Below, one piece after another: positions 1 through 5,678 of a stretch of 6,420 nt of DNA (position 1 is the first letter of the stretch; the number at the start of each line of letters is the position of its first letter). The notes under the pieces were generated by a model that was not told where the DNA came from, made no database searches, and saw nothing but the letters and a program-made list of their open reading frames with translations. This DNA comes from an uncultured Sutterella sp. (GTDB lineage Bacteria > Pseudomonadota > Gammaproteobacteria > Burkholderiales > Burkholderiaceae_F), in contig CAJMEC010000068.1 in the NCBI GenBank assembly GCA_905212345.1, positions 1 to 6,420 on the forward strand, given 5' to 3'. A program made the translations under genes and the position numbers.

Positions 1-155
1 GCAAGCTGCACGCTGATCGGATGATCCTGCGATTCCGCCAGGCCCTTCGGGTAATTCTGCCACACCTCTTCCGTCGTGAAGCTGATGATGGGCGTGAGCA
101 AACGCACGAGCACTTCGAGCACGTTCGCAAGCACCGTTTGAGCGCTACGACGCGA
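1..155 (-). pseudogene. ileS: Isoleucyl-tRNA synthetase fragment, N-terminal part missing, runs off left edge
   Basis: The minus strand reads about 51 codons that match the start of the anticodon-binding domain of isoleucyl-tRNA synthetase. The telling motifs are RRSAQTVL (codons from about 152 down to 129) followed by PIISFTTEEVW, equivalent to the family's RRSAQTAL and APIxSFTxxEIW. The intact enzyme charges tRNA-Ile in the cytoplasm. The C-terminal part would continue left of the window. Upstream (higher coordinates), family-like sequence stops near 150-158. The frame stays open to an in-frame TAA at about 260 but shows no recognisable synthetase sequence and no usable start, so the catalytic Rossmann domain and most of the protein are absent. 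GC is about 59% (88 of 150 bases by hand count), higher than most lines of the rest of the window. It could be a real gene remnant, the edge of a rearrangement, or a chimeric contig end. The family call is fairly sure; whether the junction is biological is not. Confidence 0.72.
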
Positions 156-214
156 TGGGTATCGAGCGGTTAAGAGAACACCGTTTCGGAACCGATGAAT
201 TGATGGTCGATTAG
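155..214 (+). other. Tail of an unidentified plus-strand reading frame
   Basis: A plus-strand frame open from position 98 ends in TAG at 212-214, and a strong hairpin begins 10 bases later, as at the end of a real gene. From 155 it reads 19 codons beginning MGIERLREHRFG and ending DELMVD. I do not recognise the family. The part before about 150 overlaps the ileS fragment and is probably shadow. If the ileS piece is foreign to this locus, this stretch would be the true C-terminus of a gene convergent with the amidohydrolase, cut off by the junction. No ribosome binding site was seen before the ATG at 155, so a free-standing mini-gene is unlikely. Confidence 0.22.
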
Positions 215-223
215 TCTTTCCAT

Positions 224-257
224 AGTGATTCCAGCCCAGAGATGAGCTGGAATCGCT
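224..257. terminator. Hairpin between the left-edge fragments and the amidohydrolase gene, probable terminator
   Basis: Arms 224-235 (AGTGATTCCAGC) and 246-257 (GCTGGAATCGCT) pair over 12 bp with one G-U, around a 10-base loop. On the plus strand the stem runs into a short T-rich stretch (TTTATT at 257-262), which suits termination of the frame ending at 214. On the minus strand it starts 10 bases after the amidohydrolase stop but has no U-run behind it (ACTATGGAAAG). It is therefore better as a plus-strand terminator, though the stem could still block or stabilise the amidohydrolase transcript. Confidence 0.55.
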
Positions 258-266
258 TTATTAAGA

Positions 267-1670
267 TTAACTGTGCAGTTGCTTGAGCAACGAGAAGTTA
301 GTCTCCGCACATTGATGCGTAAAGTTCTCTTGCGTTAAAAACGCTTCTGAGTTCGGATGCGCAATTACACATCCCTCCTTACGAATGACTTGGCCGTTGA
401 GCATAACAGGAGTGCCACCGACAAATGTCGCGACAGCTTTTTGTTTGACAGGATCGTACACTGTGATGTCAGCATCAGCTCCTGTGCTTAGGTGCCCCTT
501 ATTGCTAAGAGATAACATCTGAGCAGGAATCAATGAAGTTTTTGCGGCAAATTCTGATGCACTCAGTGCGCCTAATTTAACGAGACTGATACCCGATTCC
601 AAAATAACATTGCGCGGAATGCAGCCTCCGTCGGTGGCAATGGCATCCACGACAAATTGTCCGTTGTCTCGTTTGGCGCTGGCAATCCAGGCTCGAGGTA
701 AGAAGGGATTCACTCTGTCAAATGAGGCGCTTACATCACCATGATTTAGACGGAATAATTCCAAAGAGTCTTTTCGATCGGCAAGGGTCGATAAACCGTT
801 TTCTTCCAAGATGACGCTTAAATAACCTTGTTTAATGGCTTCTTCAATGCCTTTTGTGTCAACGGAAAAGGCGAAACGTTTTAAGCAATTGCGAGTAACA
901 CCGGATAAAGGAACGCCGTTTTGATCAATGTTTAATTTGGTTCCGTTTCGAGCAGATAGATAGCTTTCAGAGACAATATTGGGGTGATTCTTTAAAAGAT
1001 TAATTGCTTCGAGCGTTTCTTCTTCGACAGATTTAACAGTCCCGCGGCAGTAGGCGTTGATGTGAGCTAAATGAAGAAAATGATCGTCGGCTAATTCAAC
1101 GGCTTGACGCATGCCATTGATATTAGAGCCATCGGTTGTTGTGCCGGCATGCCAAGCGACATAAACATTGCGTTGGTTGCAGATTTCAACGACTTTGGCG
1201 CTAGCTTGCGGCGTTAGTGGAAAATGACCGCCTAAAATTTTCACGCCATAGGCGCCATGGGCAAGTACCTTATCAATAAAGGCATTGATTTCGTCCGCAT
1301 TGGGGTTGTTAGAGGCGATATTTTTCCCCGGTAACAGAGCCTGCAGAATGGCAAAATTAATTCCGCAGCCGTCTTTGCGGCTATTTTCGAGAATAAAGTC
1401 AGTTTCTCCCGCCATATCCAGACAAGTGGTCACGCCGGCCAATGCCTCCATCTTAAATCCATAAGGATTGATTCCCAGATGCAGATGTGAGTCAATGATG
1501 CCGGGCTGGGCAATCATCCCGTTAAATTCACACACTTGACGGGCATTGCCTGCCGGAAGATCGTGACCGACTTCAGAAACTTTGCCATTTTCAATGGCGA
1601 TATCCAAATCATCGTCTATATGATTTTTCGGATCAATTGTGCGCGCGCCTTTTATTAAGTAATCCCACAT
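267..1670 (-). CDS. Amidohydrolase family metalloenzyme (hydantoinase/dihydroorotase-like), 467 aa
   Basis: A cytoplasmic metal-dependent hydrolase of the amidohydrolase superfamily; no signal peptide is visible. The N-terminal beta-sandwich segment (residues 1-55) leads into the metal motif PGIIDSHLHLG, with H62 and H64. Further likely ligands are K144 in GVKILGG (position of a carboxylated bridging lysine), H174 in AWHAG, H203 in HLAHIN and D347 in ATDGG. The C-terminal GADADITVYD (397-406) is the usual return to the sandwich domain. The set is complete, so the enzyme should be active with one or two metals. Family members open cyclic amides and ureides (hydantoins, dihydropyrimidines, dihydroorotate) or remove N-acyl groups; the exact substrate cannot be read here. 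Start: ATG at 1668-1670 with GGAG 7 bases upstream. It is transcribed alone, divergent from the LysR regulator, whose candidate operator lies in its promoter region. It is unlikely to be housekeeping pyrimidine dihydroorotase, since no pyrimidine genes are nearby. Confidence 0.85.
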   Translation of the reverse strand: MWDYLIKGARTIDPKNHIDDDLDIAIENGKVSEVGHDLPAGNARQVCEFNGMIAQPGIIDSHLHLGINPYGFKMEALAGVTTCLDMAGETDFILENSRKDGCGINFAILQALLPGKNIASNNPNADEINAFIDKVLAHGAYGVKILGGHFPLTPQASAKVVEICNQRNVYVAWHAGTTTDGSNINGMRQAVELADDHFLHLAHINAYCRGTVKSVEEETLEAINLLKNHPNIVSESYLSARNGTKLNIDQNGVPLSGVTRNCLKRFAFSVDTKGIEEAIKQGYLSVILEENGLSTLADRKDSLELFRLNHGDVSASFDRVNPFLPRAWIASAKRDNGQFVVDAIATDGGCIPRNVILESGISLVKLGALSASEFAAKTSLIPAQMLSLSNKGHLSTGADADITVYDPVKQKAVATFVGGTPVMLNGQVIRKEGCVIAHPNSEAFLTQENFTHQCAETNFSLLKQLHS

Positions 1671-1677
1671 TGTTTTT

Positions 1678-1681
1678 CTCC
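1678..1681 (-). promoter_or_regulatory. Ribosome binding site of the amidohydrolase gene
   Basis: GGAG on the minus strand lies 7 bases before the ATG at 1668-1670 and fixes this start codon. Confidence 0.7.
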
Positions 1682-1704
1682 AAGGTTCCTTTTATTGATA
1701 GGGG

Positions 1705-1710
1705 ATTATC
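1705..1710 (-). promoter_or_regulatory. Candidate -10 box of the amidohydrolase promoter
   Basis: GATAAT on the minus strand matches the sigma-70 -10 consensus at 5 of 6 bases. It would start transcription near 1698 and give a leader of about 28 bases containing the GGAG site. At 17-bp spacing the -35 hexamer would be TTTTCT (1728-1733), only 3 of 6 matches. A poor -35 box is common in promoters that need a LysR-type activator. Assigned by eye only. Confidence 0.4.
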
Positions 1711-1754
1711 CGTTGCTTTTTTATTGAAGAAAAGGCAAAAAAGTAAAGATGATC

Positions 1755-1776
1755 TTGATAATTTATCAATATCAAG
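1755..1776. promoter_or_regulatory. Candidate LysR-family operator with overlapping half-sites
   Basis: Positions 1755-1769 form a perfect palindrome, TTGATAA-T-TTATCAA, which contains the LysR-family T-N11-A pattern (TGATAATTTATCA, 1756-1768). A second right-hand half-site TATCAAG (1770-1776) pairs with CTTGATA (1754-1760), so one left arm faces two right arms 8 bp apart. The palindrome centre (1762) lies about 64 bp upstream of the start predicted from the GATAAT box, close to the usual -65 position of a LysR recognition site. Binding by the adjacent regulator is inferred from position and symmetry. Confidence 0.55.
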
Positions 1777-1820
1777 TACTTTGGAATATTTATATCGTCG
1801 CTTCAATTCAATAGATACGG

Positions 1821-1835
1821 TTGGTTCATAATCAA
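1821..1835. promoter_or_regulatory. Possible second, weaker regulator site
   Basis: TTGGTTCATAATCAA shares 10 of 15 positions with the palindrome at 1755-1769, including both outer ends (TTG and ATCAA). The arms GTTG (1820-1823) and CAAC (1833-1836) form a short dyad around it. It lies 60-75 bp before the lysR start and could be involved in autoregulation. In AT-rich DNA this could arise by chance. Confidence 0.22.
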
Positions 1836-1883
1836 CTAATGCAATAGCATGCTGAAAATTTGACAAGTTATTAGTGAAAATAC

Positions 1884-1887
1884 GGAG
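1884..1887 (+). promoter_or_regulatory. Ribosome binding site of the LysR regulator gene
   Basis: GGAG lies 7 bases before the ATG at 1895. It favours this start over the in-frame ATG at 1907, where the family-like sequence (MDLNAW) begins. Confidence 0.65.
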
Positions 1888-1894
1888 ATAAAAA

Positions 1895-2851
1895 ATGGGA
1901 CGCGAAATGGATCTGAATGCCTGGCGGTTGATGGTTGAGACGGTTAAGGCGGGGAGTGTGAACGCGGCTTGTGATCATTTGAATATTGAACCGAGTACAG
2001 CCAGTCGTGTGATTAAAGCGTTGGAAAGAGATTTGGGGTTTGAACTTTTTTACCGCAATACCAGACCGGTCACACTGACCACAATGGGACAGGTGGCTTT
2101 TGAACAAGCCCAGCATCTCATTGAAGAGCATACCCGGATGATGAGTAAGCTTCGCACCGATATTGATGAAATGAGCGGCATGATTCGAGTGGCCACTTAT
2201 GGTGGGATCGGCGCTTTGGAAGTGGCGCCGTTGATGGTGAAATTTCAGCAGATTTATCCGGACATTGAATTTGACCTGGTGGAATTGATGGCTCCGCCTC
2301 CTAAGGGGTTCATCGACAGCGAGGGTAAAAGCGTTGATGTGATCTTAAGTTACCAGGAAAATGAAGTGCCCGGTGTGCGCGGTTGGTACGTCGGTGACAT
2401 GCCTTTTATTCCCTGTGCGTCACCGAACTATTTAAGGCGTCACGGAATGCCTCGCTATCCGGATGACTGTGAAAGGCATATTGGTCTAACGTACAGTTCG
2501 GCACTAAGGTCTCCGGCTAATTTCCTCGTTAAGGATGGTCAAAGACTGCCGCTTAAATGGAAAAATACCATTGCGTTTCATTCGGTGTTGGCTCTGAAAA
2601 ATGCACTATTTTTAGGAGCCGGCGTCGCTGTGGACATGAGTTTGTACCACACCTACAAGGAAATCATTGAAGGGACGCTGGAGCCCGTTTTAAGCGGTTG
2701 GCACGTTCCGACAAAAGAGTGTTTCACCTATGCGCAGGAAGACTCTTTACAGTGCCGCCGCATTATCACTTTTGTTGAGTGGTTGGTAGAAAGGCAAAGA
2801 GAAACCTTTACCAAATTAAGAAAAGAGATTACGTCAGCGGGACTGTTATAA
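1895..2851 (+). CDS. LysR-type transcriptional regulator, 318 aa
   Basis: A cytoplasmic DNA-binding regulator of the usual LysR length (about 300-330 aa). The N-terminal winged helix-turn-helix covers roughly residues 6-65. Its recognition region is SVNAACDHLNIEPSTASRVI (21-40), followed by the family-typical LERDLGFELFYRNTRPVTLT. A linker helix follows (about 70-90), then a periplasmic-binding-protein-like effector domain beginning around MIRVATYGG (residue 96 onward). It is divergent from the amidohydrolase gene and convergent with the lyase gene, the classical place for a local regulator. Such proteins bind as tetramers and respond to a pathway metabolite; the effector here is unknown. The 224-bp intergenic region holds a T-N11-A palindrome likely to be its site, and autorepression is probable for this family. 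Stop is TAA; a hairpin begins 9 bases later. Confidence 0.9.
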   Translation: MGREMDLNAWRLMVETVKAGSVNAACDHLNIEPSTASRVIKALERDLGFELFYRNTRPVTLTTMGQVAFEQAQHLIEEHTRMMSKLRTDIDEMSGMIRVATYGGIGALEVAPLMVKFQQIYPDIEFDLVELMAPPPKGFIDSEGKSVDVILSYQENEVPGVRGWYVGDMPFIPCASPNYLRRHGMPRYPDDCERHIGLTYSSALRSPANFLVKDGQRLPLKWKNTIAFHSVLALKNALFLGAGVAVDMSLYHTYKEIIEGTLEPVLSGWHVPTKECFTYAQEDSLQCRRIITFVEWLVERQRETFTKLRKEITSAGLL

Positions 2852-2854
2852 AGA

Positions 2855-2887
2855 AAAAAGGGCCGAACCCGATGATAAGGTTCGGCC
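2855..2887 (-). terminator. Intrinsic terminator of the lyase gene, in the convergent gap with lysR
   Basis: Arms 2861-2869 (GGCCGAACC) and 2879-2887 (GGTTCGGCC) are perfectly complementary over 9 bp with a 9-base loop. Read on the minus strand the stem is followed by CTTTTTTCTTT, a good U-tract, and it lies 28 bases after the lyase stop. On the plus strand only AAATTGG follows, so it is a poor U-tract terminator for lysR although it directly follows that gene. Confidence 0.85.
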
Positions 2888-2915
2888 AAATTGGAAGCAA
2901 AAGACCTTTAGCGAA

Positions 2916-4397
2916 TTAAACCAGTGCTTTTAAATCATCTGAAAGTTTTTGAAGACCTTCGGTGATTTGAGCGCGAATTTTTTCCGTTTGATTTTCGTGT
3001 TCTTGAATCCAGGCTTTCAGGTTTGCCTTTTGACGTTGCATGTCACTTTCTTGTGGACCGCCGAAACTCACTCGAGCTTCAACAATACCGGCCGGATTCA
3101 TGGCTGCCCTCAGTTCAACTTCTGGAAGCGGAAAATCGCCTTCAACGCCTTCGCCCTTGGTTTTGAAAATTTCCCACTGCTCGCAAATTTCAGCGTAGGT
3201 AACGTTTGAAGGGGTTTTATTGTTTGCACGAGCCCAAGTAACTAAGTGGCTCGCAAAGTGATGGCCCAAGCGGAAGGGGACTGCGGCTTTGAGCATCATC
3301 ATATCGGCAATGTTTTGCGTGCAAGTCCAATCTTGATCAAGTTCTTCCAATGCGCGTTCAGGATTGACTTGCATACCGCCCACAATGCCTTTAAAGGTTT
3401 CGATCACGTTAAGTGCATCACAGAGCCATTCAAGATTGATTTCGTTGTCTCTGGCATCAGGCATCCCTTCATTGAGGTTATGGATGCGAAGTAAGACATT
3501 CTGTGATTCAGAAATAACAACAGCCGCGTTGCGTCTGCAGTTATTAATCAGACCCGGATTGCGTTTTTGCGGCATTGCACTTGAAATATAAGTGCTTCCG
3601 GCTTTCACCAATTGAATCCACGGACGCGGTTGGGCGTATTGAACCATAAAATCCTGAAGGAAATTGGTGATCTTGATCATCATCGCTTGGATAACCTGAC
3701 TGGCTTCAAGCGGAAAGTCGTTGCTGGCCAATTGATTGGCTTCGAAAGCGTTTTCAGCGACGCAATTAAAGCCCAAAACTTTAGCCGTGTAATCTTGATC
3801 AAGTGGCCAAGGGGATCCGTTCAACACGCAGCTACCCATGGGAGAGCGGTTATAGCGGTTGACGCATTCAAAAAGACGGTCTAACTCTCTACCCCATGAG
3901 ATGGCTTGCGCAAAAATGTAGTGACTGTAGCGTCCCGGCTGCGCTTGGACGCCATTTGTGTAGAAAGGAACAACAGTGTCCCAGTACTGATCAGCTTTGT
4001 TGTAAAAGGTCTTGATTAAATCAATTGTGGAAGCGGCAATAGCCAAAAGCGCTTCGCGCATTTGAGCGAAATTTGTGGTCGCCAGAATGTCCTGACTGGA
4101 GCGACCGACGTGAAGAACACTGGCTTGAACGCCGCAGCGTTTGAGCAGTTCGGGTTCAAAAGTGATGTAGAGTTCAGGGCGAATCCAACGACCGTTGTCA
4201 GCATCGTATTCCATCGCACATAACGTGTCGCGGATCGTTATTCCCAACTTTTTGTCCAAAAGTCCCTTGCCGATATTGCCAATGATGCTGGCTTCATTGA
4301 TTCGAAAGAGCCAATAACTCGTATCGTGCTTTTTTAAATTTTCCAAAGCCTGCAAGGATTGCGTATTTTCTGCAGCCGTTAAAGTGACACCCAACAT
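2916..4397 (-). CDS. Argininosuccinate lyase/fumarase-superfamily lyase with altered active-site motifs, 493 aa
   Basis: A cytoplasmic homotetrameric-type lyase whose family cleaves N-substituted aspartates to fumarate and an amine (argininosuccinate, adenylosuccinate, EDDS lyases). Seen: region LHVGRSSQD (95-103), region YTNGVQAQPGRYSH (146-159), SPMGSCVLNGSPWPLD (185-200), and the signature loop SSAMPQKRNP (272-281) with the catalytic-type Ser plus K278 and N280. The length is slightly above argininosuccinate lyase (about 460 aa). Odd: canonical GRSRND is GRSSQD here, so the substrate-contacting Arg-Asn pair is Ser-Gln, and canonical THLQ is TNGV, so the conserved His becomes Asn. This argues against ordinary arginine biosynthesis, and no arg genes are nearby. 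The ATG at 4395-4397 has AAGG 11 bases upstream, a long spacing. It is third in line after dcuC and the porin, separated from them by a terminator, and has its own strong terminator at 2855-2887. The substrate is unknown. Confidence 0.82.
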   Translation of the reverse strand: MLGVTLTAAENTQSLQALENLKKHDTSYWLFRINEASIIGNIGKGLLDKKLGITIRDTLCAMEYDADNGRWIRPELYITFEPELLKRCGVQASVLHVGRSSQDILATTNFAQMREALLAIAASTIDLIKTFYNKADQYWDTVVPFYTNGVQAQPGRYSHYIFAQAISWGRELDRLFECVNRYNRSPMGSCVLNGSPWPLDQDYTAKVLGFNCVAENAFEANQLASNDFPLEASQVIQAMMIKITNFLQDFMVQYAQPRPWIQLVKAGSTYISSAMPQKRNPGLINNCRRNAAVVISESQNVLLRIHNLNEGMPDARDNEINLEWLCDALNVIETFKGIVGGMQVNPERALEELDQDWTCTQNIADMMMLKAAVPFRLGHHFASHLVTWARANNKTPSNVTYAEICEQWEIFKTKGEGVEGDFPLPEVELRAAMNPAGIVEARVSFGGPQESDMQRQKANLKAWIQEHENQTEKIRAQITEGLQKLSDDLKALV

Positions 4398-4408
4398 TTT
4401 TTCTTTTA

Positions 4409-4412
4409 CCTT
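4409..4412 (-). promoter_or_regulatory. Weakly spaced ribosome binding site of the lyase gene
   Basis: AAGG on the minus strand lies 11 bases before the ATG at 4397, in an A-rich leader. It sits directly downstream of the U-tract of the preceding terminator, so the leader of this gene and the terminator tail are shared sequence. Confidence 0.45.
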
Positions 4413-4414
4413 AA

Positions 4415-4446
4415 CAATAAAATTGGGGGCGGGCTCAACCGCCCCC
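4415..4446 (-). terminator. Intrinsic terminator after the porin gene, ahead of the lyase
   Basis: Arms 4439-4446 and 4425-4432 form an 8-bp all-GC stem (GGGGGCGG / CCGCCCCC on the minus strand) with a 6-base loop TTGAGC, followed by AATTTTATTGTT. It begins 24 bases after the porin stop and ends 27 bases before the lyase start. The broken U-tract suggests partial read-through. No clear sigma-70 promoter was seen in the 73-base gap, so the lyase may depend on that read-through. Confidence 0.8.
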
Positions 4447-4470
4447 GGCTTTCTACTACCTTACTAAATA

Positions 4471-5649
4471 TTAGAAGCGGTGCATCAAACCAACGATGAC
4501 TTCGCTTGCGTAGATCTTATCTTCGTTATAGTCAGCATCTTCCCAGAAGTAGCCGCCGATACCGTAGATGGATGTACGCTTGGAAAGCGGATAGATGTAA
4601 CCAACACCAACGTTCATACGAACTAAGTCTTTGTTGTCATCCAAGTTTTGGTTTTCGGCTTGAGCGTAACCCACAGAGAACTTAGCCGTGCCGCCCCAAA
4701 CCTTAGTGTCAGCGCCGAGGGACACAGCCCAAGCGTCAAAGCCCTTGGTTGTTTCAGATCCGAATTTAGGCGCAAATTCCTTCGTGGAGTAACCGCCGAT
4801 GTACTGAATATTGTCCATGTATTGAACGGTGGCATAGCCCTTGAAGGAGCCAAAATCGTAATGACCACCAACAATGGCCTTGATACTGTCATTGGTGACG
4901 GTGGCTTTCTTGCTGCCCATCTTTAAGTAGTCAACACCGGCGGCCAAGAAGTAACGATCGCCTTCGACTGTCACACCCAATGCGCTGTAACGATTGACTT
5001 TAGAGCTACCTTCTTCGGCTCCCTCCACATTTTCATCTGTGTTACCAAAGGAATGTTGGACATGGAACGTCACACCGTTGAAGGAGGGAGAACGGTAATT
5101 GAACATATTGTCGTGACGGGCCGAAGCCAAAGTACCGACGAACTTCCAACCACCCGTCATATTACCCCAGCCGGCGCCGAACGGATTGACGCGGCTATTG
5201 AAAATGCCGGTTGTTCCGGAACCAGTGAGCATAGCCGGCATACGACCCATTTTCAGTTGACCGTAGGTCTTGGAGTTCAAAGCAATTGTTGATTCACGTT
5301 CAAAAAGAACATTGGACATATAGAGCTCACCGGTATCGGGCAAATAACCGTTTTCCAAGTGGATGCCTACGGAAAAATCATCGTTGATCTGTTCCGTCAA
5401 CTTGATACCCCAGGTGCTCACATTGCCGGTACCCAGAGAAACTTGGTTTTTGCGTCCGGCCATACCGATTTTGTCTTGGTCTTCACCGAAGGTTTGTTGT
5501 TTGGCAGAGTTCGGACCACCCATGCCGGCGGCTAGGTTTTCGTTTAAGAAGGCGATACCTTGGTCAAAGAAACCAAACAATTGAACGTCAGCGGCAAAAG
5601 CAGGGGAGCAAGCCAAAGCGACAGCAGCGCAAAGTAAACTTTTTTTCAT
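4471..5649 (-). CDS. Outer-membrane general porin (Burkholderiales type), 392 aa
   Basis: A trimeric 16-strand beta-barrel channel of the outer membrane for small hydrophilic, usually anionic or nutrient solutes. Residues 1-19 are a signal peptide (MKKSLLCAAVALACSPAFA), with cleavage most likely before ADVQLFGFFDQG, which is the first barrel strand as in betaproteobacterial porins (VTLYGxxDxG). Internal family-like stretches are ARHDNMFNYRSPSFNGVTFH, many Gly/aromatic alternations, and the C-terminus GLMHRF, ending in the Phe needed for barrel insertion. The length is typical (350-400 aa). The start at 5647-5649 is chosen because it begins the signal peptide and has AAAGG 8 bases upstream; the frame stays open further upstream, but that part overlaps dcuC. 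It lies 29 bases downstream of dcuC with no terminator between, so the two are probably co-transcribed. A GC-rich terminator follows. Substrate specificity cannot be read. Confidence 0.9.
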   Translation of the reverse strand: MKKSLLCAAVALACSPAFAADVQLFGFFDQGIAFLNENLAAGMGGPNSAKQQTFGEDQDKIGMAGRKNQVSLGTGNVSTWGIKLTEQINDDFSVGIHLENGYLPDTGELYMSNVLFERESTIALNSKTYGQLKMGRMPAMLTGSGTTGIFNSRVNPFGAGWGNMTGGWKFVGTLASARHDNMFNYRSPSFNGVTFHVQHSFGNTDENVEGAEEGSSKVNRYSALGVTVEGDRYFLAAGVDYLKMGSKKATVTNDSIKAIVGGHYDFGSFKGYATVQYMDNIQYIGGYSTKEFAPKFGSETTKGFDAWAVSLGADTKVWGGTAKFSVGYAQAENQNLDDNKDLVRMNVGVGYIYPLSKRTSIYGIGGYFWEDADYNEDKIYASEVIVGLMHRF

Positions 5650-5657
5650 GATCGTTA

Positions 5658-5662
5658 CCTTT
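5658..5662 (-). promoter_or_regulatory. Ribosome binding site that sets the porin start
   Basis: AAAGG on the minus strand lies 8 bases before the ATG at 5647-5649, inside the 29-base gap after dcuC. It supports this start over the longer in-frame start at 5730. Confidence 0.65.
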
Positions 5663-5678
5663 TTAACGTAAGAGAGAG

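Noticed and set aside
3..173. Open plus-strand frame across the left edge
   Set aside because: It mirrors the ileS fragment on the minus strand, which has clear family motifs, and the plus reading resembles no protein I know.
1860..1865. Perfect -35 hexamer TTGACA upstream of lysR
   Set aside because: At 16-18 bp spacing the -10 position falls on the GGAG ribosome binding site with no TATAAT-like match, leaving no room for a leader.
1637..1866. Small open frames on both strands in the lysR/amidohydrolase intergenic region
   Set aside because: They are AT-rich, overlap operator and promoter elements, have no family resemblance, and run into the amidohydrolase coding sequence or its leader.
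2916..4397. Lyase as ordinary argininosuccinate lyase (argH)
   Set aside because: The GRSRND and THLQ motifs are altered, no arginine genes are adjacent, and the neighbours are transport and catabolic genes.
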